Numbered from the stretch's first letter, positions 9,001-18,215 are shown. The stretch: 64,000 nt of DNA from Paraflavitalea sp. CAU 1676 (GCF_029223285.1 NZ_JARHUJ010000004.1:310001-374000); one strand, 5' to 3'. Notes: generated by a model from the sequence alone, not told the origin. Made by a program: numbers and translations.

Positions 9001-9541
9001 CTTTTACAATTTCAGTATGGTAACTCACGCTGCTGACGATAACACTATCGAAAGCATCCATCATTAACTTGAATTGGCCATTTAGGTCGGAAGTAGTCTG
9101 CTGTTTGCCACTATACGCGATCACATTGGCATCCACAATCGGCTCTCCCTTCTTGTCCGTTACCCATCCCCGCACTTCCATCAGCGTCGACTTGTCATCT
9201 GGAGTTATTAATCGACGTGCCACACCCGGAGTTAACACCACCGAGGAGCCGATCATTTCATAACTATATGGCTGATTGTTGAAAAGTATGAGCAGTACCT
9301 TATCAAGTGGAGCCTTATTGACAGAAATACTTGCTCGTTTGTCCTGCACGCCCCAGGCATTGTTGAATACAAAGCTGTAGGTTGTTTGCTTCTGGATGGC
9401 TTTAAAAATTGCCGGAAGGGGAGTGTCCTCGAATGACAGTGTAATGAGTTGTTGCCTGGAAAGCGTTGTTTGTTGAGCCGATCCGCAGACGCTCAAGAGC
9501 AGGCAAGAAATGGTTAATAATAAAATACTGGTCCTATTCAC
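6065..9541 (-). CDS. SusC/RagA-family TonB-linked outer-membrane protein with STN domain
   Basis: An 1158-residue TonB-dependent transporter. Order: signal peptide (1-22), STN secretin/TonB short domain (about 30-105, starting LSFEDTPLPAIFKAIQ), carboxypeptidase-regulatory-like domain (about 121-195), the SusC linker with LSEVVVSTGF, plug (about 205-330, with ITVLKDASAASIWGAFAANG), then the beta-barrel. The STN domain is the part that contacts FecR-type anti-sigma factors in related systems, and FecR and sigma genes lie directly upstream on the same strand. Substrate binding should report through FecR to the sigma factor and raise expression of this operon. The part coding for the barrel is more A+T-rich than the N-terminal signalling part. 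Confidence 0.95.
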   Translation of the reverse strand: MNRTSILLLTISCLLLSVCGSAQQTTLSRQQLITLSFEDTPLPAIFKAIQKQTTYSFVFNNAWGVQDKRASISVNKAPLDKVLLILFNNQPYSYEMIGSSVVLTPGVARRLITPDDKSTLMEVRGWVTDKKGEPIVDANVIAYSGKQQTTSDLNGQFKLMMDAFDSVIVSSVSYHTEIVKVHGKKEVYLTMTAVVKELSEVVVSTGFQKQSIEKLTGSFSKVDNNLLNYKVSTNILDRLDGVTSGVSFNPGVLPGNALNKATISIRGRSTIYAPPEPLIILDNFPYPGDPSNINPNDIESITVLKDASAASIWGAFAANGVIVITTKTGKYKQAVKLSVNANVTVGAKPDLFYEPLMSSSDYIDLERMLFDSGYYADFENNVTHPALSPAVEIMIQERDGLISSTKATSLLEALRNQDVRNDLKKYLYRNSLNQQYSISASGGGEQNQYYFSAGYDRNLNSLVGNRYNRITLNANNTYAWWKKKLELTTGIIFAASDTRFTNQNTAFSIPYTQLKDASGNPNAVYLNLRKSYLDTAGGGKLLDWNYKPLDELQQSDNKTNSTDYRINVGLKGTITKGLTLNLLYQYHRGYIEQQYLYSQETYNVRDLINQYTQISGNTVINPVPFGALLDRVNTSYQAHNIRAQADYSKNWNNTHTLTVFGGAEVRSLTNQEITSRQYGYNTERQTSIPVDYATSFPQFQNPSFYQLIPYHDKNRRIIDRYISYFTNAAYTFNQRYTLSVSARKDESNIFGVKTNQKGVPLWSTGFSWEVNKESFYKWENWLPYFRLRLTHGYNGNVDRSVSAFTTVLIQGLNSFNAPSGSILNPPNPALRWEKVQMTNVGLDFAISKEKITGSLEYYWRKSEDLIGNSPLDPTTGVSQFRGNTANMKGQGFDVSINFQNINHKQLRWNSSLLLSRTIDEITKYLVQMSSVGSYLNSDFLNPLVGRPVYSIYSLQWGGLDHNTGDPQGILDGEPSRDYRTIVNSTNFSNLVYNGPANPTLFGGFRNTIEWGGLSFSFNLTWKAGYYFRRTSIDYDKLYNLNFQGHSDYHQRWQKPGDEDFTDVPSLKYGGNSSRNVFYKNASILVEKGDHIRLQDMRLSYSLSLQQLNRLPIQSWQFYIYANNLGIIWKANKKGIDPDYGTLMPAPLTISGGIKIDFK

Positions 9542-9646
9542 TGAACACCCTGTTGTTTTGGTTTCTCAATCTCCGCTGTTTCGGCAACCATTCACATCCC
9601 CGCTACATCAGGTTTCGGTCTTTCAACAGGGATATAAAAATTAAAA

Positions 9647-9687
9647 ACTGCGAACCTTTGAGCAAATATAAGCTCTAGGTTCGCAGT
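9647..9687 (-). terminator. Rho-independent terminator after the FecR gene
   Basis: An 11-bp perfect stem (ACTGCGAACCT at 9647-9657 with AGGTTCGCAGT at 9677-9687) encloses an inner GAGC/GCTC stem. On the minus strand it is followed by a T-rich tail (complement of the A-run at 9636-9646). A second hairpin, GCTGCATG/CATGCAGC at about 9700-9722, precedes it. Together they separate the sigma-FecR transcript from the SusC-SusD transcript, so SusC must have its own promoter between 9542 and about 9640. Confidence 0.75.
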
Positions 9688-9803
9688 AGAAAAAGATTGC
9701 TGCATGTTTTGTACATGCAGCACAGGATGGCTTAATGATTAATGGGGAATCTGCTTATTCCAAATATTTTATGTGACCTTTCGGTTAACTTGCTGATTTA
9801 TAA

Positions 9804-11018
9804 TTATATCAATACGATTATCCTTTCTTTCTTCCTTAATTCAAAGACCAATCCTTGCTTGCGCAACACACCTTCTACTTCGTCTATGGATAGGGTTCTT
9901 TCAATTTGACCAGTTAGTGACAAATTGGGGATTTTTCCCTTAAACTCAACTGTAAGATCATACCAACGGGCAATATCCTGTAACACTTCCTCTATGTTTC
10001 CACTTAGTTCAATCTTATCTTTCTGCCAGGCAACTGCTTTCTCGCCATCCACTTCACGAACTTCCACTATCTGGCCCCGTTTGTTGACAATCGCCTCTTG
10101 GTTCGGTTTCAAAACCTTTTGAACAGCTGAAGGCGTAACCAGCTTTACTGAACCATGCAACAATGTTGTTCTAACAAGCGAAACATCGCTGTAGGCATTA
10201 ATATTAAAACGCGTTCCTAAAACTTCAACCGTACCCCCATCACCAGCCGGTGTTTCAATCTTTACTTTGAAAGGTTTGCGAGGCATTGGGGCAACTTCAA
10301 AAAAAGCCTCACCGGTTAATGAAACATTTCTTTCATTACCGGCGAAGGCTATAGGAAAACGCAATGATGAAGCCGCATTTAAATGGACCACACTTCCATC
10401 AGGAAGTATAACCCGGTAATTACCACCTTTTTGAGTGGTAAGTGTATTGAAAAGAACTTTTGATCCGACGGCCGGGTGTTCACTGCCCCCGGTATAAACT
10501 ATTTGTCCGTTGGATCTTGTAACAAGTACTTTTTCTTGTTGTATTTTATCCTGACCAGTGGACTTGTCCAATGCTACTGTACTTCCATCGATCAGGGTTA
10601 AACTCGCTTTTGAACTCCCGGGCACTATGCCAAAATTATCCTTACTGGCACCCTGTTTTGAGGTTACCGAATCCGCTTTACCCGGCTTTAAATACTGCCA
10701 ACCAACTATCGATACTCCTAAGATCACCGCAGCGGCAGCCGCATATTTCCACCAGGAATTATTGCCGGACCGCAAAGGAACAACTGCTCCGGTCGAAGCT
10801 ACCTGGTCCATCGATTTGGCCCAGATGGCCTCACTATTCACCTCATCAAATATCTTTAAGCGAACAGCGAGCGACTCATCGTTGACCAGTTCATTAAACA
10901 AAGAGCGATTCTCGTCAGCTTCTGACAACCAAAGCTCTAACTCGTTACTTTCCTCTTCGGTCAAAGTCTTCCCCCGATACTTCAATATCAGGGCTACTAT
11001 TTTGTCGACTTTTTCCAT
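9804..11018 (-). CDS. FecR-family anti-sigma factor
   Basis: A 404-residue inner-membrane regulator. Residues 1-75 form the cytoplasmic sigma-binding helices, residues 90-110 a single membrane helix (starting WWKYAAAAAVILG), residues about 185-290 the periplasmic FecR domain, and residues about 330-404 the C-terminal DUF4974 domain that receives the signal from the STN domain of a TonB receptor. It lies 48 bp after the sigma gene on the same strand and upstream of the SusC that carries an STN domain. This is the standard Bacteroidota trans-envelope signalling set, here probably reporting the presence of the SusC substrate. Confidence 0.93.
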   Translation of the reverse strand: MEKVDKIVALILKYRGKTLTEEESNELELWLSEADENRSLFNELVNDESLAVRLKIFDEVNSEAIWAKSMDQVASTGAVVPLRSGNNSWWKYAAAAAVILGVSIVGWQYLKPGKADSVTSKQGASKDNFGIVPGSSKASLTLIDGSTVALDKSTGQDKIQQEKVLVTRSNGQIVYTGGSEHPAVGSKVLFNTLTTQKGGNYRVILPDGSVVHLNAASSLRFPIAFAGNERNVSLTGEAFFEVAPMPRKPFKVKIETPAGDGGTVEVLGTRFNINAYSDVSLVRTTLLHGSVKLVTPSAVQKVLKPNQEAIVNKRGQIVEVREVDGEKAVAWQKDKIELSGNIEEVLQDIARWYDLTVEFKGKIPNLSLTGQIERTLSIDEVEGVLRKQGLVFELRKKERIIVLI

Positions 11019-11066
11019 AAGTAATAAGGTGGTAATTGAGTTTTGAGCCTATACCCGCCAGGTTTA

Positions 11067-11762
11067 TCAGCGTGTACAACCATATAAACAACGAGTATGG
11101 GCTTTTTGACAAAAAGATTTTTCAGATTTTTTAAAAAAGGCCTGATGCAGGCTTTTGTTGCTGGTATTTTCAGCAGTTACAACATTGTATATATGTAGAA
11201 AAGAACAAATTAATAGGAGCAGTAGTAATTTCCCTTTTAGCAATTGAATAGCGCGTGCTTTCTGGTTCAGCACATTCCTGGTCGAGATGCCCAGCCGTTC
11301 CGCAGCTTCCTCCGTGCTCGCCCCTTCCAGATAGATCTGCTTGAAGACAGCCTTGCACTTTTTCGGCAATTGCTCAATATGCGGATATAGCTTCCTCAAC
11401 AGTTCCGATTCCACCATCTTCCGGAAAAAATCTTCCTCATGATCGGCCAATATATACGATAGCTCGTTGTGTGATAGGTGCCGTCTTTTCTTCTGGGATA
11501 CAAGGTTCAAACAGGCATTGCGGGTCGTCGTTACCAAAAAACCTTTGATATGTTCTTCGTTGCTGAACGAACTTCGTCCATGCCATAACTTAGTAAATGA
11601 ATCCGAAACGATATCTTCCGCCTCTTCCCTTTCCAGCCCCATTTTGGTTGCCAGATAATAAAGCGACCGGTGGTGTTCATTAAACACCTTCCGGAATGCA
11701 TCATGCTTCCCCTCCCGAAAGGAGAGCATCCAATAGGTATTATCCTGAAATTTCGGGGTCAT
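11067..11762 (-). CDS. ECF sigma-70 family RNA polymerase sigma factor
   Basis: A 231-residue extracytoplasmic-function sigma factor. Region 2 occupies about residues 20-90 (REEAEDIVSDSFTKLWHGR is the typical region-2 signature) and region 4 about 125-180 (LPKKCKAVFKQIYLEG and STEEAAERLGIS, the helix-turn-helix). A hydrophobic and then basic tail of about 45 residues follows region 4 (KLLLLLLICSFLHIY), longer than in most ECF factors but common in SusC-linked ones. It is the first gene of the sigma-FecR unit. It should direct transcription of the SusC-SusD operon and possibly the divergent MFS/GH95 genes. Confidence 0.93.
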   Translation of the reverse strand: MTPKFQDNTYWMLSFREGKHDAFRKVFNEHHRSLYYLATKMGLEREEAEDIVSDSFTKLWHGRSSFSNEEHIKGFLVTTTRNACLNLVSQKKRRHLSHNELSYILADHEEDFFRKMVESELLRKLYPHIEQLPKKCKAVFKQIYLEGASTEEAAERLGISTRNVLNQKARAIQLLKGKLLLLLLICSFLHIYNVVTAENTSNKSLHQAFFKKSEKSFCQKAHTRCLYGCTR

Positions 11763-12305
11763 CGCGTTCAGCGGTTAATAGCTCGTTTAATCTGTAAATA
11801 AATAAAATGACATACCCGACTGCCATTCCGGCACCGTAGTAAAAAGATAAGGCTCGTCTGTTCAGGGAAGAAATGATCACAAAAATCAAATCCCGGCAAA
11901 ACAGTTCATTTGATAAGGGGAGAGGAGCTAATGAAGCTGGGAAACTGCCGGACTGCAACAGGACCACATATGCCTTATTATATGGTCCATCGCAAATGCA
12001 ACATTACAAAATAAATGCTAAACGCCAACAGGGATAATGTTATACAAAAGTCACATTTTAACCCGTTGCGTACACCCCATCGGGTAGAGGTATAGCCGCA
12101 ACCCGGGAAGTGGAGGTATATAGCCGAATTGTTATTTGATTTGAATCAAGTCTTTGGCCCCACTGGCTACCGATCTAACGACCCTCTCCGGCCGGCAGTT
12201 TGCATTAGCGAAATGCTATTAATTGAAAAGATATGCCGAACTTACCTACCTGTTTGCCAGAAATCGTGTGTCCAGGACCTTGTTCAACCATCATTACCAA
12301 TCAAT
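11763..12305. other. Divergent regulatory region between sigma and MFS genes
   Basis: A 543-bp region that must contain the promoters of the minus-strand sigma gene and the plus-strand MFS gene. A direct repeat GTAGAGGTATAGCCG (12084-12098) and GTGGAGGTATATAGCCG (12110-12126) sits about 200 bp before the chosen MFS start. Open reading continues upstream of the MFS start (from 12129), but those residues do not look like a transporter N-terminus. Confidence 0.4.
12084..12126 (+). promoter_or_regulatory. Direct repeat, candidate regulator site upstream of MFS gene
   Basis: Two copies of a G(T)GAGGTATA(TA)GCCG element occur with start-to-start spacing of 26 bp. The second copy has a two-base TA insertion. 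The spacing of about 2.5 helical turns and the location in a divergent control region fit a transcription-factor or sigma-dependent site, but no known consensus is matched. Confidence 0.3.
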
Positions 12306-13703
12306 ATGCAAGTTCCCCACCAAGTGCCAGCCCAGGGGGCGCACGCTAACGAAAAGCCTGCTACCCGTAATCTTCTCGGTATTTCCCTGATTGCAGCCCT
12401 CGCCGGGTTTATTTTTGGATTCGACACCGTCGTTATTTCAGGCGCCAACCTTCCTATTAAAGAGCTCTGGCATACCACTCCCTGGTTCCATGGGTTTTTC
12501 ATAATGTCGATGGCTCTATGGGGCACCGTCGTCGGCGCAATGCTAGGTGGCATCCCCACCCAACGGTATGGCCGGAAGAAGGTTTTATTGTGGATCGGTA
12601 TTCTCTTCAGCGTCTCGGCCCTCGGCTCGGCCCTCGCGCAAGATCCCTACACGTTCTCCTTTTTCCGTTTTATTGGCGGACTGGGTATCGGCGTGTCATC
12701 GGTTGCCGCACCCACCTATATTTCAGAAATATCCACCCCGGCTACCCGGGGACGGCTGGTGGCTATGTATCAGTTTAATATTGTATTCGGGATACTCATC
12801 GCTTTCCTTTCCAATTATTTTTTTGAAGGGATCGGAGGCGCCAATGATTGGCGATGGATGCTTGGCATAATGGCCCTGCCTTCGATCATTTACACCATCC
12901 TGGTAGTGACCATTCCTGAAAGTCCCCGTTGGCTCATCTCAGTAAAACGAGATGCGGCTGGCGCCAAATCTGTTCTGACTAAATTAGGCGTAACTAATCC
13001 CGATCAGGAAATAGCATCCATCAATTCCAGCCTGCAAAACGAATCGGCCGGAGGGCCTTCCGGATTCACAGCCAGAAAATACCGCACTATTTTCTGGCTT
13101 GCCTTTATGGTCGCCTTTTTCAACCAATGGTCCGGGATTAATTTTATCCTGTATTATGCTCCCGAAATTCTGGAAAGGGCCGGGCTGGCATCTAAAGAAT
13201 CCTTGCTCAACTCCATTGCTATTGGAGGTACCAACCTCCTGTTCACATTTGTAGGCCTTTACCTGATCGATCGCCTTGGCCGAAAAACACTACTCGTCAT
13301 TGGGTCAATCGGATACATTTTCAGTCTTGCAATGGTCGCCTGGTGCTTTTATGCAAATGCAGGCGCCGGCATGCTATTGGCCTTCCTGATGCTATTTATA
13401 GCCGCTCATGCAATTGGACAAGGAGCCGTGATATGGGTATTCATTGCCGAAATTTCTCCCAATAAAGTGAGAGCTACCGGACAAGCATTTGGCGCTAGCG
13501 TACACTGGGTGTTTGCAGCCATCATCACCCTGGTAACCCCCGTATTCCTCGATGAAAAAGATGGAATTTTCAGAAACCCCTGGCCAATCTTTGCCTTCTT
13601 TGCTTTCATGATGGTGTTACAACTCATCTGGGTTATAACAAAAGTGCCCGAAACAAAAGGCATCTCACTGGAAGACCTCGAAAAGAAATTGGTGAAATCC
13701 TGA
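12306..13703 (+). CDS. MFS sugar:proton symporter (sugar porter family)
   Basis: An inner-membrane sugar transporter of about 465 residues with 12 predicted helices. Sugar-porter signatures are all present: GFDTVVISGA in helix 1, RYGRKK in the loop after helix 2, PESPRWL before the central loop, QWSGINFILYYAPE in helix 7, DRLGRK, and PETKG at the C-terminus. I chose ATG 12306 because it puts the first helix at residues 22-46 as in relatives; the frame is open further upstream, to 12129, but that stretch is unlike the family. It heads the plus-strand group MFS-DUF4861-GH95 and probably takes up the monosaccharide released in the periplasm. Confidence 0.9.
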   Translation: MQVPHQVPAQGAHANEKPATRNLLGISLIAALAGFIFGFDTVVISGANLPIKELWHTTPWFHGFFIMSMALWGTVVGAMLGGIPTQRYGRKKVLLWIGILFSVSALGSALAQDPYTFSFFRFIGGLGIGVSSVAAPTYISEISTPATRGRLVAMYQFNIVFGILIAFLSNYFFEGIGGANDWRWMLGIMALPSIIYTILVVTIPESPRWLISVKRDAAGAKSVLTKLGVTNPDQEIASINSSLQNESAGGPSGFTARKYRTIFWLAFMVAFFNQWSGINFILYYAPEILERAGLASKESLLNSIAIGGTNLLFTFVGLYLIDRLGRKTLLVIGSIGYIFSLAMVAWCFYANAGAGMLLAFLMLFIAAHAIGQGAVIWVFIAEISPNKVRATGQAFGASVHWVFAAIITLVTPVFLDEKDGIFRNPWPIFAFFAFMMVLQLIWVITKVPETKGISLEDLEKKLVKS

Positions 13704-13763
13704 TCTTCCATTTCTACCACAATGCCTTTATATTGCGCTATCAACACCAAGTCACAAATAGTT

Positions 13764-15053
13764 ATGATGAATTGTAATTCCCTGAAAAGGTCGGCCTTTG
13801 CTATTGCAATAGGTTCCTTTGCCTTTCTCTCCTGCAATGAAAAGAGAGCCAACCAGCTTTTGATTGAAAATTCAGCAATTGACCGTCCCGCCGAATTGAT
13901 CGTATTGAAGCGTTCAGAACTCGAGTCGAAAGTTGACAGCCTCACCAATGGAAAATATGTGATCCTGCAAAATGAAGGTCGTCCGCTGGTTGTCCAATAT
14001 GATGATCTCGACGGTGATGGCATTTGGGACGAGGCTGCTTTCCTGCTCTCTTTAAAAGCCGGCGAGCAAAAGATATTGGATGTTTCCGTGTCGGAAAACC
14101 CGGCAACGATCAAGGCAGCGGTCCTGGCTCATGTACGGCAAAGAAGGAAAAGCGCCGACAATACCTTTGGCGATGACCTCGCGAAAGACTCCGTTCCTGC
14201 AGGTCAGCCTGCTACCGATTTTAGTAAAGAACCTTTACCGCCTTTCCTTACTGAAGGCCCCGCCTGGGAAAACGATAAAGTAGGCTTCCGTCTTTATTTC
14301 GATGTACGTAACGGAAAAGATATCTGGGGGAAAACAACCAGCCGTATGGTGCTCGATGAAGTAGGGGTTGACACCACCAGTAATTATCATGCAAAGGCTG
14401 ATTGGGGAATGGACATTCTTAAAGTAGGTAAGTCGCTGGGAGCAGGGGCGCTAGCCCTCCTCACGAAAGATGCGGCCGGCAAGGACACCCTCGTACGCCT
14501 CGGCGGCACCAGCATGGGCCCCATCATTTACCAGAAATTAGCCGATGGCCCCGTAAGAGCAAGATTCCGTCTCCAATACCCCTCCTGGAAAGCATTGGAT
14601 AGTACTAAACCAATAACATTAACTGAAGAGATCAGTATCTGGGGCGGACAATACTTTTATGAAAGTAAAGTAGTTGTCTCCAATGCACCAACCGGTGGCA
14701 AACTTGTATCCGGAATCGTGAATATTCACAGCAAGGAATCGAAGCAATTCGATACCGCCGGATATCAGGTGTTATACACTTACGATGCCCAAAGCGAGAA
14801 CAAAGACAATCTTGGCATGGCCCTGCTGGTCGATAAAAAGATATTCGACAGTTTTATCACTTCGCCCAACGCCAATACAGATGTACAAAATACCTATGGA
14901 GTGGCTTTCAAAGCAGGTCAGGAACCGGTTACCTTCCGCTTCTATGCTGGTTGGCAACCCAGTGATCCGCAATTTGCCAGTGATGTAACATTCAGGGAGT
15001 TTCTGACCAGGGAAACGCTGAGAAGCACCCCGGTAAAAGTTTCCTGGAAATAA
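13764..15053 (+). CDS. DUF4861-family lipoprotein
   Basis: About 429 residues with a lipoprotein signal (FLSC, Cys 24). The body begins with a DGDGIWDEAAF segment and runs through EGPAWENDKVGFRLYFD and GKDIWGKTT, which I recognise as DUF4861. This family is common in Bacteroidota loci for pectin and related plant polysaccharides; its biochemical activity is not established to my knowledge. It follows the MFS gene by 60 bp and precedes a GH95 gene. The frame is open from 13722, but ATG 13764 gives a proper signal peptide. Location is probably periplasmic or outer-membrane anchored. Confidence 0.82.
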   Translation: MMNCNSLKRSAFAIAIGSFAFLSCNEKRANQLLIENSAIDRPAELIVLKRSELESKVDSLTNGKYVILQNEGRPLVVQYDDLDGDGIWDEAAFLLSLKAGEQKILDVSVSENPATIKAAVLAHVRQRRKSADNTFGDDLAKDSVPAGQPATDFSKEPLPPFLTEGPAWENDKVGFRLYFDVRNGKDIWGKTTSRMVLDEVGVDTTSNYHAKADWGMDILKVGKSLGAGALALLTKDAAGKDTLVRLGGTSMGPIIYQKLADGPVRARFRLQYPSWKALDSTKPITLTEEISIWGGQYFYESKVVVSNAPTGGKLVSGIVNIHSKESKQFDTAGYQVLYTYDAQSENKDNLGMALLVDKKIFDSFITSPNANTDVQNTYGVAFKAGQEPVTFRFYAGWQPSDPQFASDVTFREFLTRETLRSTPVKVSWK

Positions 15054-15100
15054 TGAAGAACCCAGCGTTCTTCACCAGCACCTAAACTTAATAAGCAGAC

Positions 15101-15140
15101 TCCATCCGGCACAGCAAAGCTGCCTTGCTACCCGGATGGA
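15101..15140 (+). other. Strong intergenic hairpin before the GH95 gene
   Basis: TCCATCCGG (15101-15109) pairs perfectly with CCGGATGGA (15132-15140), with an inner AGCAA/TTGCT stem. There is no T-run after it, so it is not a standard terminator. It may end or stabilise the MFS-DUF4861 message, or reduce GH95 expression relative to the upstream genes. Confidence 0.5.
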
Positions 15141-15182
15141 CCTGTTTGCATTGATCACATAAAAGCACACGCACACTACAAA

Positions 15183-17696
15183 ATGAAGAGAACATTTGTA
15201 AGTGCCGTAATGGTGTTATCACTCTTATCGGCACACGCCAGGCAGCAAAATGGCAACAAGGAACAAAAGAAAACGACCATCGCAACAAGTACACTTCCCT
15301 CCGCCAACAAACTATGGTACACTACTCCTGCTGGCAACGTTTGGGAGAATGCCCTTCCAGTTGGCAATGGCCGGCTAGCCGCCATGGTGTATGGTAATGT
15401 TGAGCAAGACATCTTACAGTTAAACGAAAGCACGGTTTGGACAGGCAGCCCCAATCGCAACGACAATCCAGATGCCTTGAAGGCGCTTCCCGAAATCCGT
15501 AAACTGATCTTCGAAGGCAGGCAAAAAGAAGCTCAGGACCTGGCTCACAAAACTGTCGAAAGCAAAAAGTCACATGGTCAAATGTACCAGCCGGTAGGAA
15601 GCCTGTTGCTCGACTTTCCCGGCCATCGATCCTATTCCAATTACCGGAGGGAGCTTGACATCGAAAATGCTGTGGCTACCACAACATATAAAATTGGAAG
15701 TGTTCAATACACCCGCTCAGTATTTGTTTCGATTCCGGCCCAGCTAATGGTGGTACGGTTAACCGCCAGCAAGCAGGGAGGGTTATCATTTACGGCATCG
15801 TATTCCACGCCTCAAAAAAATGTCCGCAACCACGCCAACGCCCAGGAGCTTACCTTTGCAGGCACGACAGGTGCCCATGATGGAGTGCCTGGAAAAGTGC
15901 AGTTTCATGGGATCGTGAAAGTTGTTACCGATGGGGAAGTCAGTCCGGTAACCGATTCTGCAATTGCCATTTCGAAAGCTGGAACAGCAACGTTGTACAT
16001 TTCTATCGCTACTAACTTTGTCAATTATAACGACCTGAGCGCTGATGCACAAAAACGCGCAACCGATTATCTGAAAAAGGGACTCAATCAATCATTTGCT
16101 CAGATCAGGGAAGCCCACATACGTGCCTACAGAAAATACTTCGACCGGGTTAGTATTGATCTTGGTACTTCCAGTGCAACAACGTTCCCGACCGATGTAC
16201 GCCTTAAGCAATTTGCAGCGGGGAACGACCCCCAGCTGGCGGCCCTGTATTTTCAATATGGGCGGTACCTGCTCATTGCTTCCTCACAGCCAGGCGGTCA
16301 GCCAGCTAACCTGCAGGGTATTTGGAACGATAAAATGAGTCCGCCCTGGGACAGCAAGTATACCATCAACATAAACACCGAGATGAATTACTGGCCTGCA
16401 GAAAAAGACAACCTTTCTGAACTGCACGAGCCGCTCATCAGGATGGTACAGGAACTGTCAGCAACCGGTCGGGAAACAGCGCGCACCATGTATGGCGCCC
16501 GTGGATGGATGGCGCATCACAATACCGACCTGTGGCGTATAACCGGTCCTGTGGACAATATCTTTTGGGGTATCTGGAGCATGGGAGGTGCGTGGTTGAG
16601 CTTGCATAGCTGGGAGAAGTATTTGTACAATGGCGACACGAACTATCTTGCTACTGTGTACCCGGCGCTGAGGGAGGCCGCTCTCTTTTTCGTCGATTAT
16701 CTTGTAGAAGATCCTAAGCGGAAATACCTCGTCATAAATCCCGGAACCTCGCCCGAAAACGCTCCATCTACAAGGCCGGGCGTTTCTTTCGATGCGGGCT
16801 GTACCATGGATAACCAGATAGTCTTCGACATGTTATCGGCAGCTATACAGGCTGCTGAAACATTAAAACGTGACGCTGCATTAGTGGATACATTCAAAAC
16901 GGTTCGCCAGAAATTACCACCCATGCAGGTAGGAAAGCATGGGCAATTGCAGGAGTGGATCGATGATCTTGATAATCCCAACGACCATCACCGGCATATA
17001 TCGCATTTATATGGCTTGTTCCCATCGCAGCAGATCTCTGCCTGGCGCACACCTGAACTATTCGATGCCGCACATACGACTCTTATACAACGGGGGGATA
17101 TTTCCACTGGTTGGAGTATGGGTTGGAAGGTGAACTGGTGGGCGAGGCTACTCGACGGTAATCATGCTTATCAACTTATCCAGAATCAGCTGAGTCCGGT
17201 AGGCACATTCAAAGAGGGCGGTGGCACCTACAACAACCTTTTCGATGCACACCCACCATTTCAGATCGATGGAAATTTCGGCTGTACATCTGGCATCACT
17301 GAAATGCTGATGCAGAGTCACGACGGATTTATTCACTTGTTGCCTGCATTACCCGATGTATGGCCCAAAGGGTCCATCAAAGGGTTGCGGACAAGAGGTG
17401 GGTTTGAAATTGTGGAATTGAGCTGGCAAGATAATAAGATCACCAGGCTTTTGATCAAAAGTACGCTGGGTGGCAATTGCCGTATACGAGCAGCTATTCC
17501 TTTACACAGCAAGAATACTACTTTGCAACCCGCCGCCGGTGAAAACCCCAATCCGCTCTTCAATGTGCCGGCCGTGGCTGCACCGGTCATTGCTCCTAAG
17601 GTGGGAACTGCTTCTCCAACTGGCAGAAGTTTGCCGCAGACAATCCTTTATGACTTTCCAACCGTAGCGGGTAAAACATACGAACTGCTACCATAA
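15183..17696 (+). CDS. GH95-family alpha-L-fucosidase or alpha-L-galactosidase
   Basis: An 837-residue exported glycoside hydrolase (signal peptide about 1-19). The GH95 N-terminal domain starts near residue 44 ([20 protein letters not shown] and [11 protein letters not shown]). The catalytic (alpha/alpha)6 barrel carries [10 protein letters not shown] (N396 and N398), SPENAP (E525) and FQIDGNFG (D696). By memory of the Bifidobacterium enzyme AfcA these correspond to the catalytic Asn pair, the acid Glu and the Asp, so the active site looks complete. It inverts the anomeric centre while removing terminal fucose or L-galactose. With MFS and DUF4861 genes upstream it forms the degradative half of the locus; other glycosidases must come from elsewhere in the genome. 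Confidence 0.92.
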   Translation: MKRTFVSAVMVLSLLSAHARQQNGNKEQKKTTIATSTLPSANKLWYTTPAGNVWENALPVGNGRLAAMVYGNVEQDILQLNESTVWTGSPNRNDNPDALKALPEIRKLIFEGRQKEAQDLAHKTVESKKSHGQMYQPVGSLLLDFPGHRSYSNYRRELDIENAVATTTYKIGSVQYTRSVFVSIPAQLMVVRLTASKQGGLSFTASYSTPQKNVRNHANAQELTFAGTTGAHDGVPGKVQFHGIVKVVTDGEVSPVTDSAIAISKAGTATLYISIATNFVNYNDLSADAQKRATDYLKKGLNQSFAQIREAHIRAYRKYFDRVSIDLGTSSATTFPTDVRLKQFAAGNDPQLAALYFQYGRYLLIASSQPGGQPANLQGIWNDKMSPPWDSKYTININTEMNYWPAEKDNLSELHEPLIRMVQELSATGRETARTMYGARGWMAHHNTDLWRITGPVDNIFWGIWSMGGAWLSLHSWEKYLYNGDTNYLATVYPALREAALFFVDYLVEDPKRKYLVINPGTSPENAPSTRPGVSFDAGCTMDNQIVFDMLSAAIQAAETLKRDAALVDTFKTVRQKLPPMQVGKHGQLQEWIDDLDNPNDHHRHISHLYGLFPSQQISAWRTPELFDAAHTTLIQRGDISTGWSMGWKVNWWARLLDGNHAYQLIQNQLSPVGTFKEGGGTYNNLFDAHPPFQIDGNFGCTSGITEMLMQSHDGFIHLLPALPDVWPKGSIKGLRTRGGFEIVELSWQDNKITRLLIKSTLGGNCRIRAAIPLHSKNTTLQPAAGENPNPLFNVPAVAAPVIAPKVGTASPTGRSLPQTILYDFPTVAGKTYELLP

Positions 17697-17702
17697 ACCA
17701 CA

Positions 17703-17748
17703 AGGCTTCAGTGCAAGCACTTTGTAGAGTTGCACTGAAGCCTTTTAT
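17703..17748 (+). terminator. Rho-independent terminator after GH95
   Basis: A perfect 14-bp stem (AGGCTTCAGTGCAA at 17703-17716 with TTGCACTGAAGCCT at 17730-17743) has a 13-base loop and ends in TTTTATAA on the plus strand. It separates the plus-strand GH95 gene from the convergent SnoaL-like gene. Confidence 0.88.
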
Positions 17749-17807
17749 AAGACCTGTTGTGAGCGCCCGCCTTTGCGGAGAATGGCTATATTTCCCTGTC
17801 AAAAAAG

Positions 17808-18215
17808 CTATTTTCTGAACGCACGGCCCATCGCCATCGTATCATAGCAATCGCGGAAATGAACCAGTTTTCCTTCATCATTGAATTCGGAGGTCATTGC
17901 CCAGATGGAGGAAAAAAGTTTGCCGGTAGCTTTAACCTTACCCTTACAATAACCGGTGGATACAACCAGGTGCTCGTTCTCGAGAATATGTTCGCATACG
18001 AATTCAGTGTATTCCACTTCATTATTCATGCTGGTGAAGAACGATTTTACATCCTGCGGCCCATGATAAATGCCAGCATGCGGAATATCGGGCTCACCCA
18101 TCACTTCCCAAATAACATCGTTGTGCAAACAGGAAATAATATAGGGAATATCTCCCCGGTTGAACGCGTCATACATCTTGTTAACGGTTTTACCATAACG
18201 AACCAGTGTTTCCAT
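17808..18215 (-). CDS. SnoaL-like / NTF2-fold protein
   Basis: A 135-residue cytoplasmic protein of the NTF2-like superfamily, SnoaL type. It starts with the helix NKMYDAFNRGDI, followed by LHNDVIWEVMGE and a C-terminal strand with FRDCYDTMAMGRAF. Members are either small-molecule isomerases/hydrolases or ligand-binding proteins, and sequence alone does not say which. It is a single gene between a plus-strand terminator and a divergent permease gene. Confidence 0.78.
   Translation of the reverse strand: METLVRYGKTVNKMYDAFNRGDIPYIISCLHNDVIWEVMGEPDIPHAGIYHGPQDVKSFFTSMNNEVEYTEFVCEHILENEHLVVSTGYCKGKVKATGKLFSSIWAMTSEFNDEGKLVHFRDCYDTMAMGRAFRK

Noticed and set aside
11740-11967. 75-codon minus-strand frame with a hydrophobic middle
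   Set aside because: Overlaps the start of the sigma gene and holds no recognisable domain; a small membrane protein cannot be excluded but is not supported.
15101-15140. Terminator after the DUF4861 gene
   Set aside because: The stem is perfect but no T-run follows on either strand, so it is reported only as a hairpin.
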